From contig NC_079504.1 in NCBI RefSeq assembly GCF_030052815.1, positions 56,981,502 through 57,045,501 of the forward strand: 64,000 nt of DNA. Reading direction: 5' to 3'. This DNA comes from Hevea brasiliensis (Eukaryota > Streptophyta > Magnoliopsida > Malpighiales > Euphorbiaceae). This document shows positions 1 to 10,647 of this stretch, one piece after another. The first letter of the stretch is position 1. Each line of letters opens with the position of its first letter. The translations under genes were made by a program, and so were the position numbers. The notes below the pieces were generated by a model. The model searched no databases. It was not told the DNA's origin and saw only the letters and a list, made by a program, of their open reading frames with translations.

Positions 1-677
1 ATTTTTGGCACCACTAAGTATTATTGCTTAACGCGTTATTTTTGCCACGCGTAGGTTCTGGAGAGATCGACCGAGAGCCCAGTAGACCACAGACTGGGTG
101 AGACCTTTTGCAGCTCTGCATAGTGTCCGTGTCACCTCACCGACATCAGTGCATTGGTAGGATACTAGGTTTCATTTTGGGTATTTTGTAATTAACTTTT
201 ATTTTCTCATGTGTAATTAAGACTTATGTAATGTATTTTGGTATTGATGTAAATAGTCGAAATTGTGCTTCTGAATGAAAAAGTGAATATTTATTGGTGA
301 CTTTTACATAAATATTATATTAAATGAATGATTGAGAAATGGAAATATTGTTGAAAAATATTGAGATTTTTTTGATGAAATGGAGTTTGGGATTGATTGA
401 TTAAAAATTTTGGAAGTGTTTTAACAGGTTCCGAAGAACTGTTTTCTTCATTTTCAGCCGGTACTTTACCGGATTTTCTATAAAATTTGTGGAACCTCAA
501 ATAAATTGATGTTTTCCATATATGACTTAAATAAATTATACTTCACTAATTGTATTTCATAGCTATGATAAAAATAAATAAGAAAGGATAAAAAGGATTA
601 AAATAAAATAGGGTGTTCCGGTACACTGTGTGACATATCTTACTCGACTATACTACAGACGGGTAAGGGGTGTCACA
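1..677 (+). mobile_element. 3' end of an LTR from off-window element H (A/F family)
   Basis: This stretch is the reverse complement of the first part of the LTR at 7473 onward, so it is the last 677 bases of an LTR whose sense strand is plus. It ends at 677 in the family terminus GGGGTGTCACA. No primer binding site follows. The sequence goes straight into the interior of another LTR of the same family, so this is the 3' LTR of a plus-strand element or a solo LTR, inserted into the LTR of element A. The conserved hairpin region lies at about 5-30 but is mutated here. Confidence 0.8.
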
Positions 678-682
678 CTAAT
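678..682. repeat. Right copy of the presumed target duplication of H (CTAAT)
   Basis: The five bases after the LTR terminus are CTAAT. In uninterrupted family LTRs the matching site reads TTCTAATACTCCC (near 46830), so CTAAT belongs to the target. The left copy is outside the window. Confidence 0.5.
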
Positions 683-2623
683 TCTCCCAACATACCACAT
701 TTTGCATTCTAAAGTTGATGGTATTGGTTGCCAATACCATTTTTATGCTTAGTGTTAGTTATTCACAATTTTCAAATTTCAAGCATTATATTTACTATTC
801 CATTGGTCATTTCTACAGTAGGAATTTGGCAAAGTTGTCTTCATAAAAGTTGTTCCTTATTGTGTCTAGTTACATTTATTTTTTTGAATTAGTCCATTTG
901 GAGTTTTGTAGCTCAAGTTATGGCCTAAACACCATAACTGGCCGGATTGTAAATTTCCAGAATTTTCTGTACAGAACCAAATCTACAGTGTTTTGTACAC
1001 TGATTGCAAGTTAATTTTTGAACATGTTATCATCAAAATTTGGGTTTGAATTCTCCATAAAAGTTGTAGTTCTATGTCTCAGCTTTCTTCTAGTAAAATT
1101 TTAGGTCAATTGGACCTTTCTACACTGAGTTATGACCAAATGAATAGACACTGTTCATTTGGTCATTTTGCCCAGGTAGAATGCAAGTCACCCGGATTAG
1201 GGCAATTTTTAGGTCAACTTGTTTGGTTTTATGGGTAGGGTTTCTTCACCAAAGTTGTGCCATTATGTGTCTAGTTTCATTTCCAATTGGCCTTGTGCCA
1301 ATTGAACCTCTACAACTCTATTTATAGCTGCCCAAACCTGCTGGACTCACACCCAGTCCTGCAGGTCACCAAGGGCAGCATGACTAAGTTCCACTCCAAC
1401 ATCATTACTCACTTCAATTCCTCCTCACACACATTCAAATGGTCACTAATTGACCATTACAAGGTTAACATACCATTACATAAGCAAACCCTAATGTTAT
1501 TCAAATGTCCAAGTTCTCATGTTCATTCATGCACTATACTTGCATTTCACTTACACAATCATGTTCAAGCACTCATCTCATGCTATGGGTAGCTCGTAAA
1601 TACTTTACTTCAAGTAAATTCATCAAACCCTAACCACCCTAGGCTGTTGAAATTTATAAGGATGGATACACATGATTTTTATTTTGTTTTTCTTATATTT
1701 CCTACTTGTCTCATGGCATTAAGCATAAATCAACTAAAAGTGCTAAGAGATTGGACACTAACCTCTTTTCCTCACCCTTCCTAATCTCCAAAACTTCCTT
1801 CTTTCTTCTTCTTTTTGCTGGCTAGAGGTTGTTCAAGATGCAAGATCACTTTTTTGTGAAGCAAGGTAGTGGTTTCAAGGTGAGATGAGGTGAGGTTTGA
1901 AGCTTTCATTAAACTTCCATGGAGGAATGGGTTTGGGAAAGGGAAATGTCTGGTTTGGGGTGAAGAAGAGAAGATTGTGTTTTGTTAATTATTACCTCAT
2001 TTTACCTCTTTTTAATTGGTTTTTAATAGCTTATTTAAATGTAATTGGTGGGAGCACTTTTAATGACCTCATGGTGATGTCATAATTGACATTTTTCTTA
2101 TTTTCTTTTCCTTTCTTCTCTACTCATTTTCAATTTAATTTTTAGCAATATTTATTCATATTTTGTGTCATGATAATTATTTACTTAACTGGAAAAGTAG
2201 GCCAAAAATCACTTCTGAAGGCTAAATGACCAAAATGCCGTCCGTTTGGCTTAACAGACTAAAATTGTCTATACCGATTGAAAAATTTTTCTAAGCATTT
2301 TCTTGGCACTCTAATGCCATAGAAACCTCAATGACTTTTCTCTGGAGTCCCAAAAATTATTTTATGAATTTTCCCCTGGGTCTAGGGCTCCTAGTTGCGA
2401 GAACTGCAACTTCCCACTGAGTTACCCATCGATAGGGCACCGGGTCATTTAACTTGATTGTATTTTATTTCTAAAAGTTTTTCTAAATTTTTTTTATTAA
2501 TATATGAGTTAATTATGGTTCCTCACTTTAGTTTAAATATTTTCCAGACGTTCTAGCTATCCGGACTGACACCGGTCATCGGAACAGTAAAATGTACGGA
2601 GTTGCTACAGTGAGGGTGTTACA
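678..2623 (-). repeat. 3' LTR of element A, remainder after insertion of H
   Basis: It aligns along its length with 8694-10647 and ends at 2623 in GGTGTTACA, which is TGTAACACC on the sense strand, where the LTR begins. The other roughly 1.2 kb of this LTR lie left of the window, beyond H. Open frames here, such as 1287-1592, are antisense to the element and recur in the other LTR only because LTRs are duplicates. Confidence 0.85.
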
Positions 2624-2636
2624 ACTCTTCCCCTCT
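2624..2636 (-). other. Polypurine tract of element A
   Basis: The sense strand reads AGAGGGGAAGAGT directly before the LTR start TGTAACACC. The same tract sits at the same place in F (40847-40859) and D (58511-58523). Polypurine tracts prime plus-strand DNA synthesis. Confidence 0.8.
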
Positions 2637-2658
2637 AATTTAAATTTCATCCTCGAAA

Positions 2659-4122
2659 TTAACCTGATGCAAACAGTTGAGGGAACTGTTGCCTCATCGT
2701 CTCTTCACTTTCCAAAGTTTCCTTCTCAGTGTTGTGGTGCCTCCAAAGCACTTTCACCAGTGGAATCTGCTTATTCCTCAACTTTTTCACTTCCTGAGCC
2801 AGGATCTGTATGGTTTCTTCTTCAAATGTGAAATCTGGTTGTACTTCAATTTCTTCCATGGAGATAACATGTGAAGGATCTGAGCGGTATTTTCTTAGCA
2901 TAGATATGTGGAACACATTGTTGATCTTGTTCAGCTCTGGTGGTAAAGCTAGCCTGTAGGCCACTGGACCCACACGTTCAATGATTGCATATGGGCCAAT
3001 GAACCTAGGGCTCAACTTACCTTTTCTTCCAAACCTTAGTACCTTCTTCCACGGTGATACCTTGAGGAACACTTTGTCGCCAACTGCATATTCTATTTCT
3101 TTTCTCTTCAGGTCGACATAGGATTTTTGTCTATTTGAGGCAACCTTCAAATTGGCTTTGATTAGTTTTACTTTCTCCTCAGTTTGTTTCACCAGGTCTG
3201 GCCCTACCAGTTTATCTTCACCCAATTCGGTTCAGCACACTGGAGTTCTACATTTCCTCCTATACAGTGCTTCATACGGGGCCATTTGGATGCTAGCTTG
3301 GTAGCTATTGTTGTATGCAAACTCTGCCAGTGGGAGGTATCTATCCCAACTTCCCTCAAACTCAATGACACAACTCCTCAGCATATCCTCAAGGACCTAA
3401 CATATATTTCATGTTATTATTATCATTTCAGTTCAATATTTGTATTAGTTCAATTGGTTTCAATTGTTTACCTGGATTACTCTTTCTGATTGCCCATCCA
3501 TCTGAGGATAGAATGCTGTGCTGAAGTGGAGTTGTGTACCCAAGGATTTATGTAATTTCTTCCAAAATCTCAATGTAAACCTTGGGTCTCGATCAGATAT
3601 GATGGAAAGTGGAATTCCATGCAGTCTAACTATCTCACTGATATACAATTCTACTAACTTTTACAGTGAGTAGTCAGTCATAGATGGCAGAAAATGTGCT
3701 GACTTCATCAATCTATCTACTATCACCCATACTGCATCATGCTTCTTCTGGGTGAGAGGTAGACCACTTACAAAATCCATGGTGACCCGATCCCATTTCC
3801 ATTCATGTATGCCTATTAGCTGTAGCAAACCCAATGGAACTTAATGTTCTGCCTTGACTTGCTAACATGTCAAGCATTTAGTCACATAGTCAGCTATGTC
3901 CTTCTTCATACCAGGCCACCAATACTGAAGCTTCAGATCATGATACATTTTTGTACTTCCTGGGTGCATAACATAAACACTGATGTGTGCCTCTTTCAGG
4001 ATACTGACTTTCAATTCCCCATCATCTGGTACACATACTCTTTCTTTGTAGTACAGACACCCATCTGCTTTCACCTTATAGTCAGTTGCTTTCCCCTCTG
4101 AGATTTTACTCACAGTACTCAT
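2659..4122 (-). pseudogene. Integrase of element A, broken, with chromodomain-like C-terminus
   Basis: Integrase joins element DNA to the host chromosome. The N-terminal zinc finger is at 4122-3862: two His in AHISVYVMHPG and the Cys pair CLTC. The core shows ISDRDPRF and GQSER, carrying the second Asp and the Glu, at 3648-3460. The C-terminal part at 3225-2659 includes GPVAYRLALPPEL and VFHISMLRKY, then a tail with VKVLWRHH and EETMRQQFPQLF that resembles the chromodomain-like end of Tekay integrases. Damage: stops just after CLTC where F has Gln codons, and a TGA at 3229-3231 for the Trp of a CWTELGE motif. An intron-like insert at 3397-3471 brings a stop unless it is removed. It follows RNase H in the same polyprotein. 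Confidence 0.85.
3397..3471 (-). other. 75-bp GT...AG intron-like insertion in the integrase of A
   Basis: Relative to F (near 41621), A carries 75 extra bases in the integrase core. On the sense strand the insert starts GTAAAC, ends ATGTTAG, is preceded by ATCCAG and followed by GTCCTTG. Removing it restores Q-V-L-E-D in frame (phase 0). Retained, it adds Val-Asn-Asn and a TGA stop at 3460-3462. It is about three quarters A+T. AGGT occurs at both junctions, so it could also be a 71-bp insertion with a 4-bp duplication. It contains repeats of an AATTGAA motif. Presence, termini and frame effect are seen; splicing is inferred. Confidence 0.6.
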
Positions 4123-4155
4123 TAATTTCTCATCTACCTTCTGCCCATCTAAAAT

Positions 4156-5788
4156 CTACTGTAGCAGGTTTGGCCTCACTTGCAACTCAGTCAAAATAGC
4201 TCCATCTCGAGCTAAGGATAGACGGGCATTCAATGATCTCAAAGCTGTGATCGATTTTCTACTCAAAGCATCTGCAACTACATTTGCCTTCCCAGGATGG
4301 TAGTCAATCACACAATCATAGTCCTTCAGAAACTCAATCCATCGCCTCTGTCTAAGGTTGAGCTTCTTCTGGGTTGGCAAGTATTTCAGACTTTTATGGT
4401 CTGTGTAAATGTAGCACTTTTCACCATACAAGTAATGCCTCCATATCTTCAGTGCGAAGATAATTGCTGCAAGCTCTAGATCATGGGTAGGGTAATTCTG
4501 TTCATGTGGCCTTAGCTGCCTGGAAGCATAGGCGACCACCTTCCCCTCTTACATCAACACACACCCTAACCCATTATGAGAGGTATCACTGTAGACCACA
4601 AAGTCCTTTCTCGACACTAGCTGTGTTAACACTGGTGCCTCTGTCAATATAGCCTTCAACTTCTCAAAAATGGCCTGACACTTGTCATTTCAGTCAAATA
4701 TGACATTCTTGGGTAATAACTTGGTCATTGGAGTAGCTATTAAAGAAAATTCCTTCACAAATCTTCTGTAATACCCAGCTAGCCCTAAGAAACTTCTGAC
4801 CTTAGTTGTATTTCTGGGAGGCTTCCATTCTATCACTGCTTCTATTTTCTTGGATCCACTCTAATCCCATCTGCTAACACTATGTGTCCAAGAAATGCAA
4901 TTTTATCCAACCAGAAGTCACACTTGGACAACTTAGCATACAGCTTCTTTTCTCTCAGGGTTTACAGGACAATTCTCAAATGCTCATCATGTTCTTCACT
5001 GGTCTTGGAATACACCAAAATATCATCAATAAAGACCACTACGAACCGATCTAGGTATGGATGAAGATATGGTTCATAAGGTCCATGAATGCTGCTGGTG
5101 CATTTGTTAGCCTAAAGGGCATCACCAATAACTCATAATGCCCATACCGGGTCCTCAATACAGTCTTTGGCACATCTGCATCCTTCACCCTCAACTGATG
5201 ATATCCTGATCTTAGATCAATTTTGGAAAATACTCCTGCTCCCTTCAGCTAATCAAACAGATCATCAATTCTAGGCAACGGATATTTGTTCTTCACAGTC
5301 ACTTTATTCAACTGCCGGTAATCGATGCATAACCTTAAAGTCCCATCCTTCTTCTTTATAAATAGCATTGGAGCTCCCCATGGTGACACACTAGGGCATA
5401 TGAACCCCTTATCCAGTAACTCCTGTAACTGGATTTTCAGTTCCTTCAATTCTATGGGTGCCATCCTAGAAGGAGTAATAGAGGTTGGTGCTGTACCCGG
5501 CAGTACTTCAATAGCAAATTCGACCTCCCTTTCTGATAGCAAGCCACGCAATTCTTCAGGGAACACATCTGGGAAGTCTCTTACTGTGGGTATGTCACAC
5601 AAATTTGGCTTAGCTTGCCTAGTATCCACCACATGTGCTAGGTAGGCTTCACAGCCTTTTCTCATCAGTTTTCTTGTAACTGTGGCTGAGATGATATTGG
5701 ACAAGAAATTTATCCTTTCTCCCACAACTGTAATCTCATTACCCTCAGGAGTTTTTAATGAAATCCTCTTCAACTTACAATCAACCAT
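4156..5788 (-). pseudogene. Reverse transcriptase and RNase H of element A, broken
   Basis: It copies element RNA into DNA and removes the RNA template. The 5788-5249 part has the fingers motif [20 protein letters not shown] and ends at a stop after RIDDLFD. The polymerase motif FIDD is at 5022-5033. RNase H is at 4539-4156, with AYASRQL, the helix [18 protein letters not shown] and VVADALSRK. Breaks are a TAG at 5249-5251 (for Gln in E), a 1-base loss near 5060, a TAA at 4962-4964, another 1-base loss near 4850 and a TAA at about 4551. The first and third stops recur in F. Confidence 0.88.
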
Positions 5789-5806
5789 TGCCTAATGACG
5801 TAACAA

Positions 5807-6049
5807 CTAGTCCATTCCCAAAATCACGTCAAACTCATGGAAAGGCAACTCAATCAGGTCTGCGAAGAATTCATACCCCTCAATCCTTAACGGGCAACCT
5901 TTGTACACTTTGTTTACCACTACACTGTGGCCTAATGGATTAGTGACCAGGATGTCTTGGTCACTCTCCCCTACTAGTATCCCCCTTTTTACGGGTAAGT
6001 TGATGCAGATGTATGAATGAGTGGATCCTGGATCCACCAATGCATGCAC
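5807..6049 (-). pseudogene. Aspartic protease of element A
   Basis: Retropepsin-like protease that would cut the gag-pol polyprotein. The active-site motif is ALVDPGSTHSYI, with the Asp six residues into this open stretch, and the second conserved motif DVILGMD is at the end. It lies in the same frame as gag upstream and reverse transcriptase downstream, so the family uses one gag-pol frame. This domain itself is undamaged, unlike in F, where the Gly after the Asp is Arg. Confidence 0.8.
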
Positions 6050-6106
6050 AGATGTGTTGTAGAGGGAGAACGTACCCCTGATGATGTCCGAGGCATCTTG
6101 TTCCTC

Positions 6107-7345
6107 CTAAGCTCTTATGGCATAGGCTCTGGCAGGTGCTCTGCCCTCAGGCCTCTCTACTGGCTCAGATGCAAGTCTCTGCGATGGTCCCACTACCTCA
6201 GATTTGCCAAATTTCCTACCCCTTTGTGGTGCAGGAGCAGGTCTATCCACTTGTGTTAGAGCAGCTGTAGCAGTTCTGTATGGACAGCTCTTTAACTGAT
6301 GCTCTGTTGACCTACACCTTAAGCAGGAACCCGTCAATCTCCAACACTCCCCCTTTTGCCACTTCAGGCAATGCAGACATGCAGAAGATGCTGGGGCTGG
6401 TCCCCTGAACTCCGTCCCTGGAGAGCTGCCCACTGATGGTGTGGACTGACCTCTCCTAGGGGTGAACTGTGGCCTGAGCCCCTAGGACTGACCCTGACCT
6501 TGTGGTTGACCTGAACTCTATGCAGGTGGACCTTTAAACTTTTTTCCTGGTGCAGGAGATGAGCTAGACTGACTCGAGCCCCTCTTCTGCTGTCTCTCCC
6601 TTCTAGTCTGCTCACTTATTCTAACCTTTTCAACTTTTATTGCAGCTTCCACTAACTTGGTAAAGTTTGTGATTCCCAAGGTAGTAATCATGATCTTTAT
6701 GTTGTTATTTAATCCCTCTTCAAATCTTTTACAGCTCTCGGCTTCATTAGGGACTATCTCCCTTTCATAATGACTCAGTCTGATAAATTCCTTTTCATAC
6801 TCTGCCACTGTCAACTGTCTCTGCCTCAGATTAATGAACTCTCTTCTTCTCTCTTCTAAGTATACACTACCCACATATTTCTTCTTGAATTCTAAGAGGA
6901 AGAAGTCCCAAGTTATTAATTCTGGTTGTACTTCGCTAGACACTGTATCCCACCATTGGTAGGTATCAACTTGCAGCAGAGATACAGCGGCTTCTAGATT
7001 TTGCTCTGGAGTGCAGTGGAGTTGTTTTAAAACCCTTCCTATTATGTTCAATCAGTTTTCGGCTACAACAGAATCATCTTCGCTCTTGCAAAAGAAATCC
7101 ACTGCTCCAAATTTTCCCAGTCTTTCTAGATGTGATTTTTGCTGTGGAGGTGGAGGTGGTGGTGGCATTACCTCAGCCATTTGTCTGAAGAACTCGGCCA
7201 TTTGCTAGAACATGGCCTGTGGAGGCTGAGCAGGCTCTGCTGGAGGTGGTGGGGCAGGTTCTCCCCTACCTCCAATCTTAGCTGCTGCAGGTGGAGCATG
7301 ACTCTCCACTTTCTCCTCAACTGCCCTCTGAGATGTGGGGTCCAT
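6107..7345 (-). pseudogene. Gag of element A, broken by stops
   Basis: Capsid/nucleocapsid polyprotein. I start it at the ATG at 7345 (MDPTSQRA), also present in F, 128 bases inside the 5' LTR boundary. A proline run (MPPPPPP) follows, then a retrotransposon gag domain with WWDTVSSE, EFKKKYVG and AEYEKEFIRLSHY. Two Cys/His knuckles are at 6379-6284: CLHCLKWQKGEC, where Gln replaces the His seen in F, and CLRCRSTEHQLKSC, a canonical CX2CX4HX4C. Stops fall at 7206, 6518-6520 (shared with F) and 6107-6109. The frame continues into protease. Confidence 0.85.
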
Positions 7346-7455
7346 ATCCTATTCAAAATAACAAAGACCAAGAAATCTGCATTAGTGTCGCCTCGACTCT
7401 TACAAATGAAATGCATGGTATGGACTTGATCTAGACCCAGAAACGCCTAAACAGT

Positions 7456-7467
7456 ACTCTGATACCA
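7456..7467 (-). other. Primer binding site of element A (initiator tRNA-Met type)
   Basis: On the sense strand, five bases after the LTR end, the sequence reads TGGTATCAGAGT. This matches the complement of the 3' end of plant initiator tRNA-Met, TGGTATCAGAGC, except for the last base. It sets the minus orientation of the element. Confidence 0.85.
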
Positions 7468-8118
7468 CTAAATGTGATACCCCTTACCCGTCTACAGTAT
7501 AGCCGAGTAAGATATGTCACACAGTGTACCGAAACACCATATTTTATCTCAGTTATTTTTATCTTTCCTTATTTATTTTTTTTTTCATAGTTATAAGGTA
7601 CAATTTGTGGAATATCATTCATTTAAGTCATTTATTGAAACATAAATTCATTTGAGGTTCCGCAAATTTTATAAAAAATCCAGCAGAGTACCGGCTAAAA
7701 ATGGAGAAAACAGTTCTTCGAAACCTGTGAAAAACACTTTCAATATGTTTTCAATCATTCCGAAACTCCATTTTATCAACAAAATCTCAATATTTTTCAA
7801 CAACATTTTCATTTCTCATTCATTCATTTCACATGATATTCATATACAAGTCATAAATAAATATTCAATTTTTCATTCATAAACACAATTTTCACTATTT
7901 ACATTAATACAAAAATACATTACATAAGTCTCAATTACACATAAAAAATAAAAGTTAATTACAAAATACTAAAATAAAACCTAGTGTCCTACCAATGCAC
8001 TGAAGTCGATGAGGTGACACAGACACTATGCAGAGCTGCAGATGGTCTCACCCAGTCTGTGGTCTACTGGGCTCTCTATCGGTCTCTCCAGAACCTATAC
8101 GTGGCAAAAAGCCACGAG

Positions 8119-8136
8119 CTAAGCAATAATGCTTAG
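8119..8136 (-). promoter_or_regulatory. Conserved LTR hairpin (copy in A)
   Basis: The sequence CTAAGCAATAATGCTTAG has a perfect 7-bp stem and a 4-base loop. It lies about 650 bases from the LTR's 3' end. Equivalent hairpins occur in F (38341-38358, 46245-46262), D (54994-55011), C (21165-21181) and, with changed but pairing bases, E (35102-35121, 53898-53914). The role is unknown. Confidence 0.6.
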
Positions 8137-8470
8137 TGGTGCCAATAATAAAATAAAAAATTAACAAGAAATAAATATGCAGTGAATGTGTTGATGTCTT
8201 ATGCAGACAAATTTTCAATAATTATTTGTGGTCTTATTTATTTGGTACTTGTTATCTTCATTATTTCATTAAATTTATCAACTTTCATTTTTGGTTGCCA
8301 AGTAACCTATACTGGATGACTGGACTGGATAAATGAGTAAACTGGCACTGGGTATCAAGTACCTCGAGCCATCACACCATTGATCACATATGTATCTCCC
8401 GGTGTGCAACAGAAAGCTAATAAGCTATAATAACATTAGGCACAAGGCCAAGTATCATCACAATGTCAAA

Positions 8471-8523
8471 ATGGCTAAAAGCCATGAAATTACAGAATGG
8501 CATAATGCCATGTGCAGTACTGC
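8471..8523. repeat. Cluster of three short palindromes in the LTR of A
   Basis: In 53 bases there are ATGGCTAAAAGCCAT (8471-8485), ATGGCATAATGCCAT (8497-8511) and the perfect palindrome GCAGTACTGC (8514-8523). F repeats the cluster at 38686-38738 and at 46601-46641, the third member being mutated in the latter. D carries an expanded version at 55541-55680. Confidence 0.65.
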
Positions 8524-10647
8524 CAAGTGAACCCTATTGGTATGCCAACCTATCCAAACCAATCTTACAAGGTGTACTAGGGCATGTTACACTTTTAAAT
8601 TTTACAATTCTTGAAATTTAAGTTTAGGTGTTACTATTTATTTCATTAGTCAACTAAAATGTTGACTTTTGCATAGACAATAAGTACATTGGTTCTAATA
8701 ATCACAACATACCACATTTTGCATTCTAAAGTTATTGGTATTGGTTGACAACACCATTATTAAGCTTAGTGTTAACTAATTCACAATTTTCAGATTTCAA
8801 GCATTATATTTACTGTTCCATTGGTCATTTGTACAGTAGGAATTTGACAAAGTTGTCTTCATAAAAGTTGTTCCTTATTGTGTCTAGTTATATTTATTTT
8901 TTTAATCACTCCATTTGGAGTTTTTTAGCTCAAGTTATGGCCTAAAAACCATAACTGGCCGGATTGCAAATTTCCAAAATTTTCTGGATAGAACCAAATC
9001 TACAGTGTTTTGTGCACTGAATGCAAGTCAATTTTTGAACATGTTATGATCAAAATTTGGGTTTGATTTCTTCATGAAAGTTGTAGGTCTATGTCTCGGC
9101 TTTCTACTGGTAAAATTTCAGGTCAATTGGATCTTTCTACACTGAGTTATGACCAAATGAATAGACACTATTCATTTGGTCATTTTGCCCAGGCAGAATG
9201 CAAGTCACCCGGATTAGAGCAATTTTTAGGTCAACTTGGTTTGGTTTTCTGGGTAGGGTTTCTTCACCAAAGTTGTGCCACTATGTGTCTAGTTTCATGT
9301 CCAATTAGCCTTGCACCAATTAGACCTCTACAACTCCATTTATAGCTACCCAAACCTACTGGACTCGCACCCAGTCCTGCAGGTCACCAAGGGCAGCATG
9401 CCTAAGTTCCACTCCAACATCATTACTCACTTTATTTCCTCCTCACGCACATTCAAATGGTCACTAATTGATCATTACAAGGTTAACATATCATTACATG
9501 AGCAAACCCTAATGTTATTCAAATGTCTAAGTTCTTATGTTCATTCATGCACTATACTTGTATTTCACTTACACAATCATGTTCAAGCGCTCATCTCATG
9601 CTATGGGTAGCTCATAAACACTTTACTTCAAGTAAATTCATCAAACCCTAACCACCCCTAGGCTGCTGAAATTTATAGGGATGGATACACATAATTTTTA
9701 TTTTATTTTTCTTACATTTCCTACTTATCTCATGGCATTATGCATGAATCAAGTAAAAGTGCTAAGAGATTGGACACTAACCTCTTTTGCTCACTCTTCC
9801 AAGTCTCCAAAACTACCTTCTTTCTTCTTCTTTTTGCTGGCTAGAGGTTGTTCAAGATGCAAGATCACTTTTTTGTGAAGCATGGTAGTGGTTTCAAGGT
9901 GAGATGAGGTGAGGTTTGAAGCTTTCATTAATTAAGCTTCCATGGAGGAATGGGTTTGGGAAAGGGAAACGTCTGGTTTGAGGTGAGGAAGAGCATATTG
10001 TGCTTTGTTAATTTTTACCTCATTTTACCTCTTTTTAATTGATTTTTAATAGCATGTTCAAATGTGATTGGTGGGAGCACTTTTAATGACCTCATGGTGA
10101 TGTAAGAATTGACATTTTTCTCATTTTCTTTTCTTTTCTTCTCTACTCATTTTCAATTTAATTTTTAGTAATATTTATTCACATTTTGTGTCATGATAAT
10201 TATTTACTTAACTGGACAAGTCGGCCAAAAATCACCTCTGAAGGCGAAATGACCAAAATGCCCTCCGTTTGGCTTAACAGACTAAAATTGTCTGTACCGA
10301 TTGAAAAATTTTTTTAAGCATTTTCTTGGCATTCTAATGCTATAGAAACCTCAATGACTCTTCTCTGGAGTCCCAAAAATTATTTTATAAATTTTCTCTC
10401 GAGTTTAGGGCTTCTAGTTGCGAGAACCGCAACTTCCCACTGGGTTACCCATCGTTAGGGCACCGGCTCATTTAACTTGATTGTATTTTATTTCTAAAAT
10501 TTTTCCTAAATTTTTCTTATTAATATTTGAGTTAATTATAGTTCCTCACTTTAGTTTAAATATTTTTCTAGACGTTCTAACTGTCCGGACCAGCACCGGT
10601 CATCGGAACAATAGAATGTACGGAATTGTTACAGTGAAGGTGTTACA

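Larger units (their letters stand above)
678..10647 (-). mobile_element. Element A: Tekay-like Ty3/gypsy chromovirus, minus strand, long LTRs
   Basis: Element A has a 5' LTR at 7473-10647 (3175 bp), an iMet-type primer binding site, one gag-pol frame ordered gag, protease, reverse transcriptase, RNase H, integrase and C-terminal chromodomain-like segment, a polypurine tract, and a 3' LTR whose visible part is 678-2623. LTRs above 3 kb, this gene order and the C-terminal segment fit the Tekay (Del) clade. The internal region is 4849 bp. It is dead: in-frame stops at 7206, 6518-6520, 6107-6109, 5249-5251 and 4962-4964 among others, and two 1-base losses near 5060 and 4850 relative to F. The five bases to the right are GAAGG; the matching left flank is off the window. 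F at 37709-48759 is a sister copy. Confidence 0.88.
7473..10647 (-). repeat. 5' LTR of element A, complete, 3175 bp
   Basis: On the plus strand it starts TGTGATACCCC at 7473 and ends GGTGTTACA at 10647. It pairs with 678-2623 plus the part displaced by H. It contains the conserved hairpin CTAAGCAATAATGCTTAG at 8119-8136, a second small stem GTGGC/GCCAC at 8101-8115, and three palindromes at 8471-8485, 8497-8511 and 8514-8523. A transcript would start inside it on the minus strand, but I could not place a TATA box with confidence. Open frames such as 9091-9345 and 9311-9610 are antisense and not taken as genes. Confidence 0.88.

Noticed and set aside
1287..1592. About 100-codon open frame repeated at 9311-9610, similar in two places
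   Set aside because: Both lie at the same spot in the two LTRs of element A and are antisense to it. Similarity comes from LTR duplication, not from selection on a protein; no domain or start context supports them.
2659..3225. Host chromodomain gene
   Set aside because: The chromodomain-like tail is joined in frame to an integrase C-terminus and followed by a polypurine tract and LTR, so it belongs to the retroelement.
6364..6615. Open frame overlapping the gag of A (and 44509-44760 in F)
   Set aside because: It is another frame of the gag linker between capsid and zinc knuckles; the true frame carries the Cys/His motifs.
7345..7472. GTAAGA and GAATAG in the short leader of A as a possible tiny intron
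   Set aside because: The signals are weak, the span would be only about 60 nt, and D lacks the donor.
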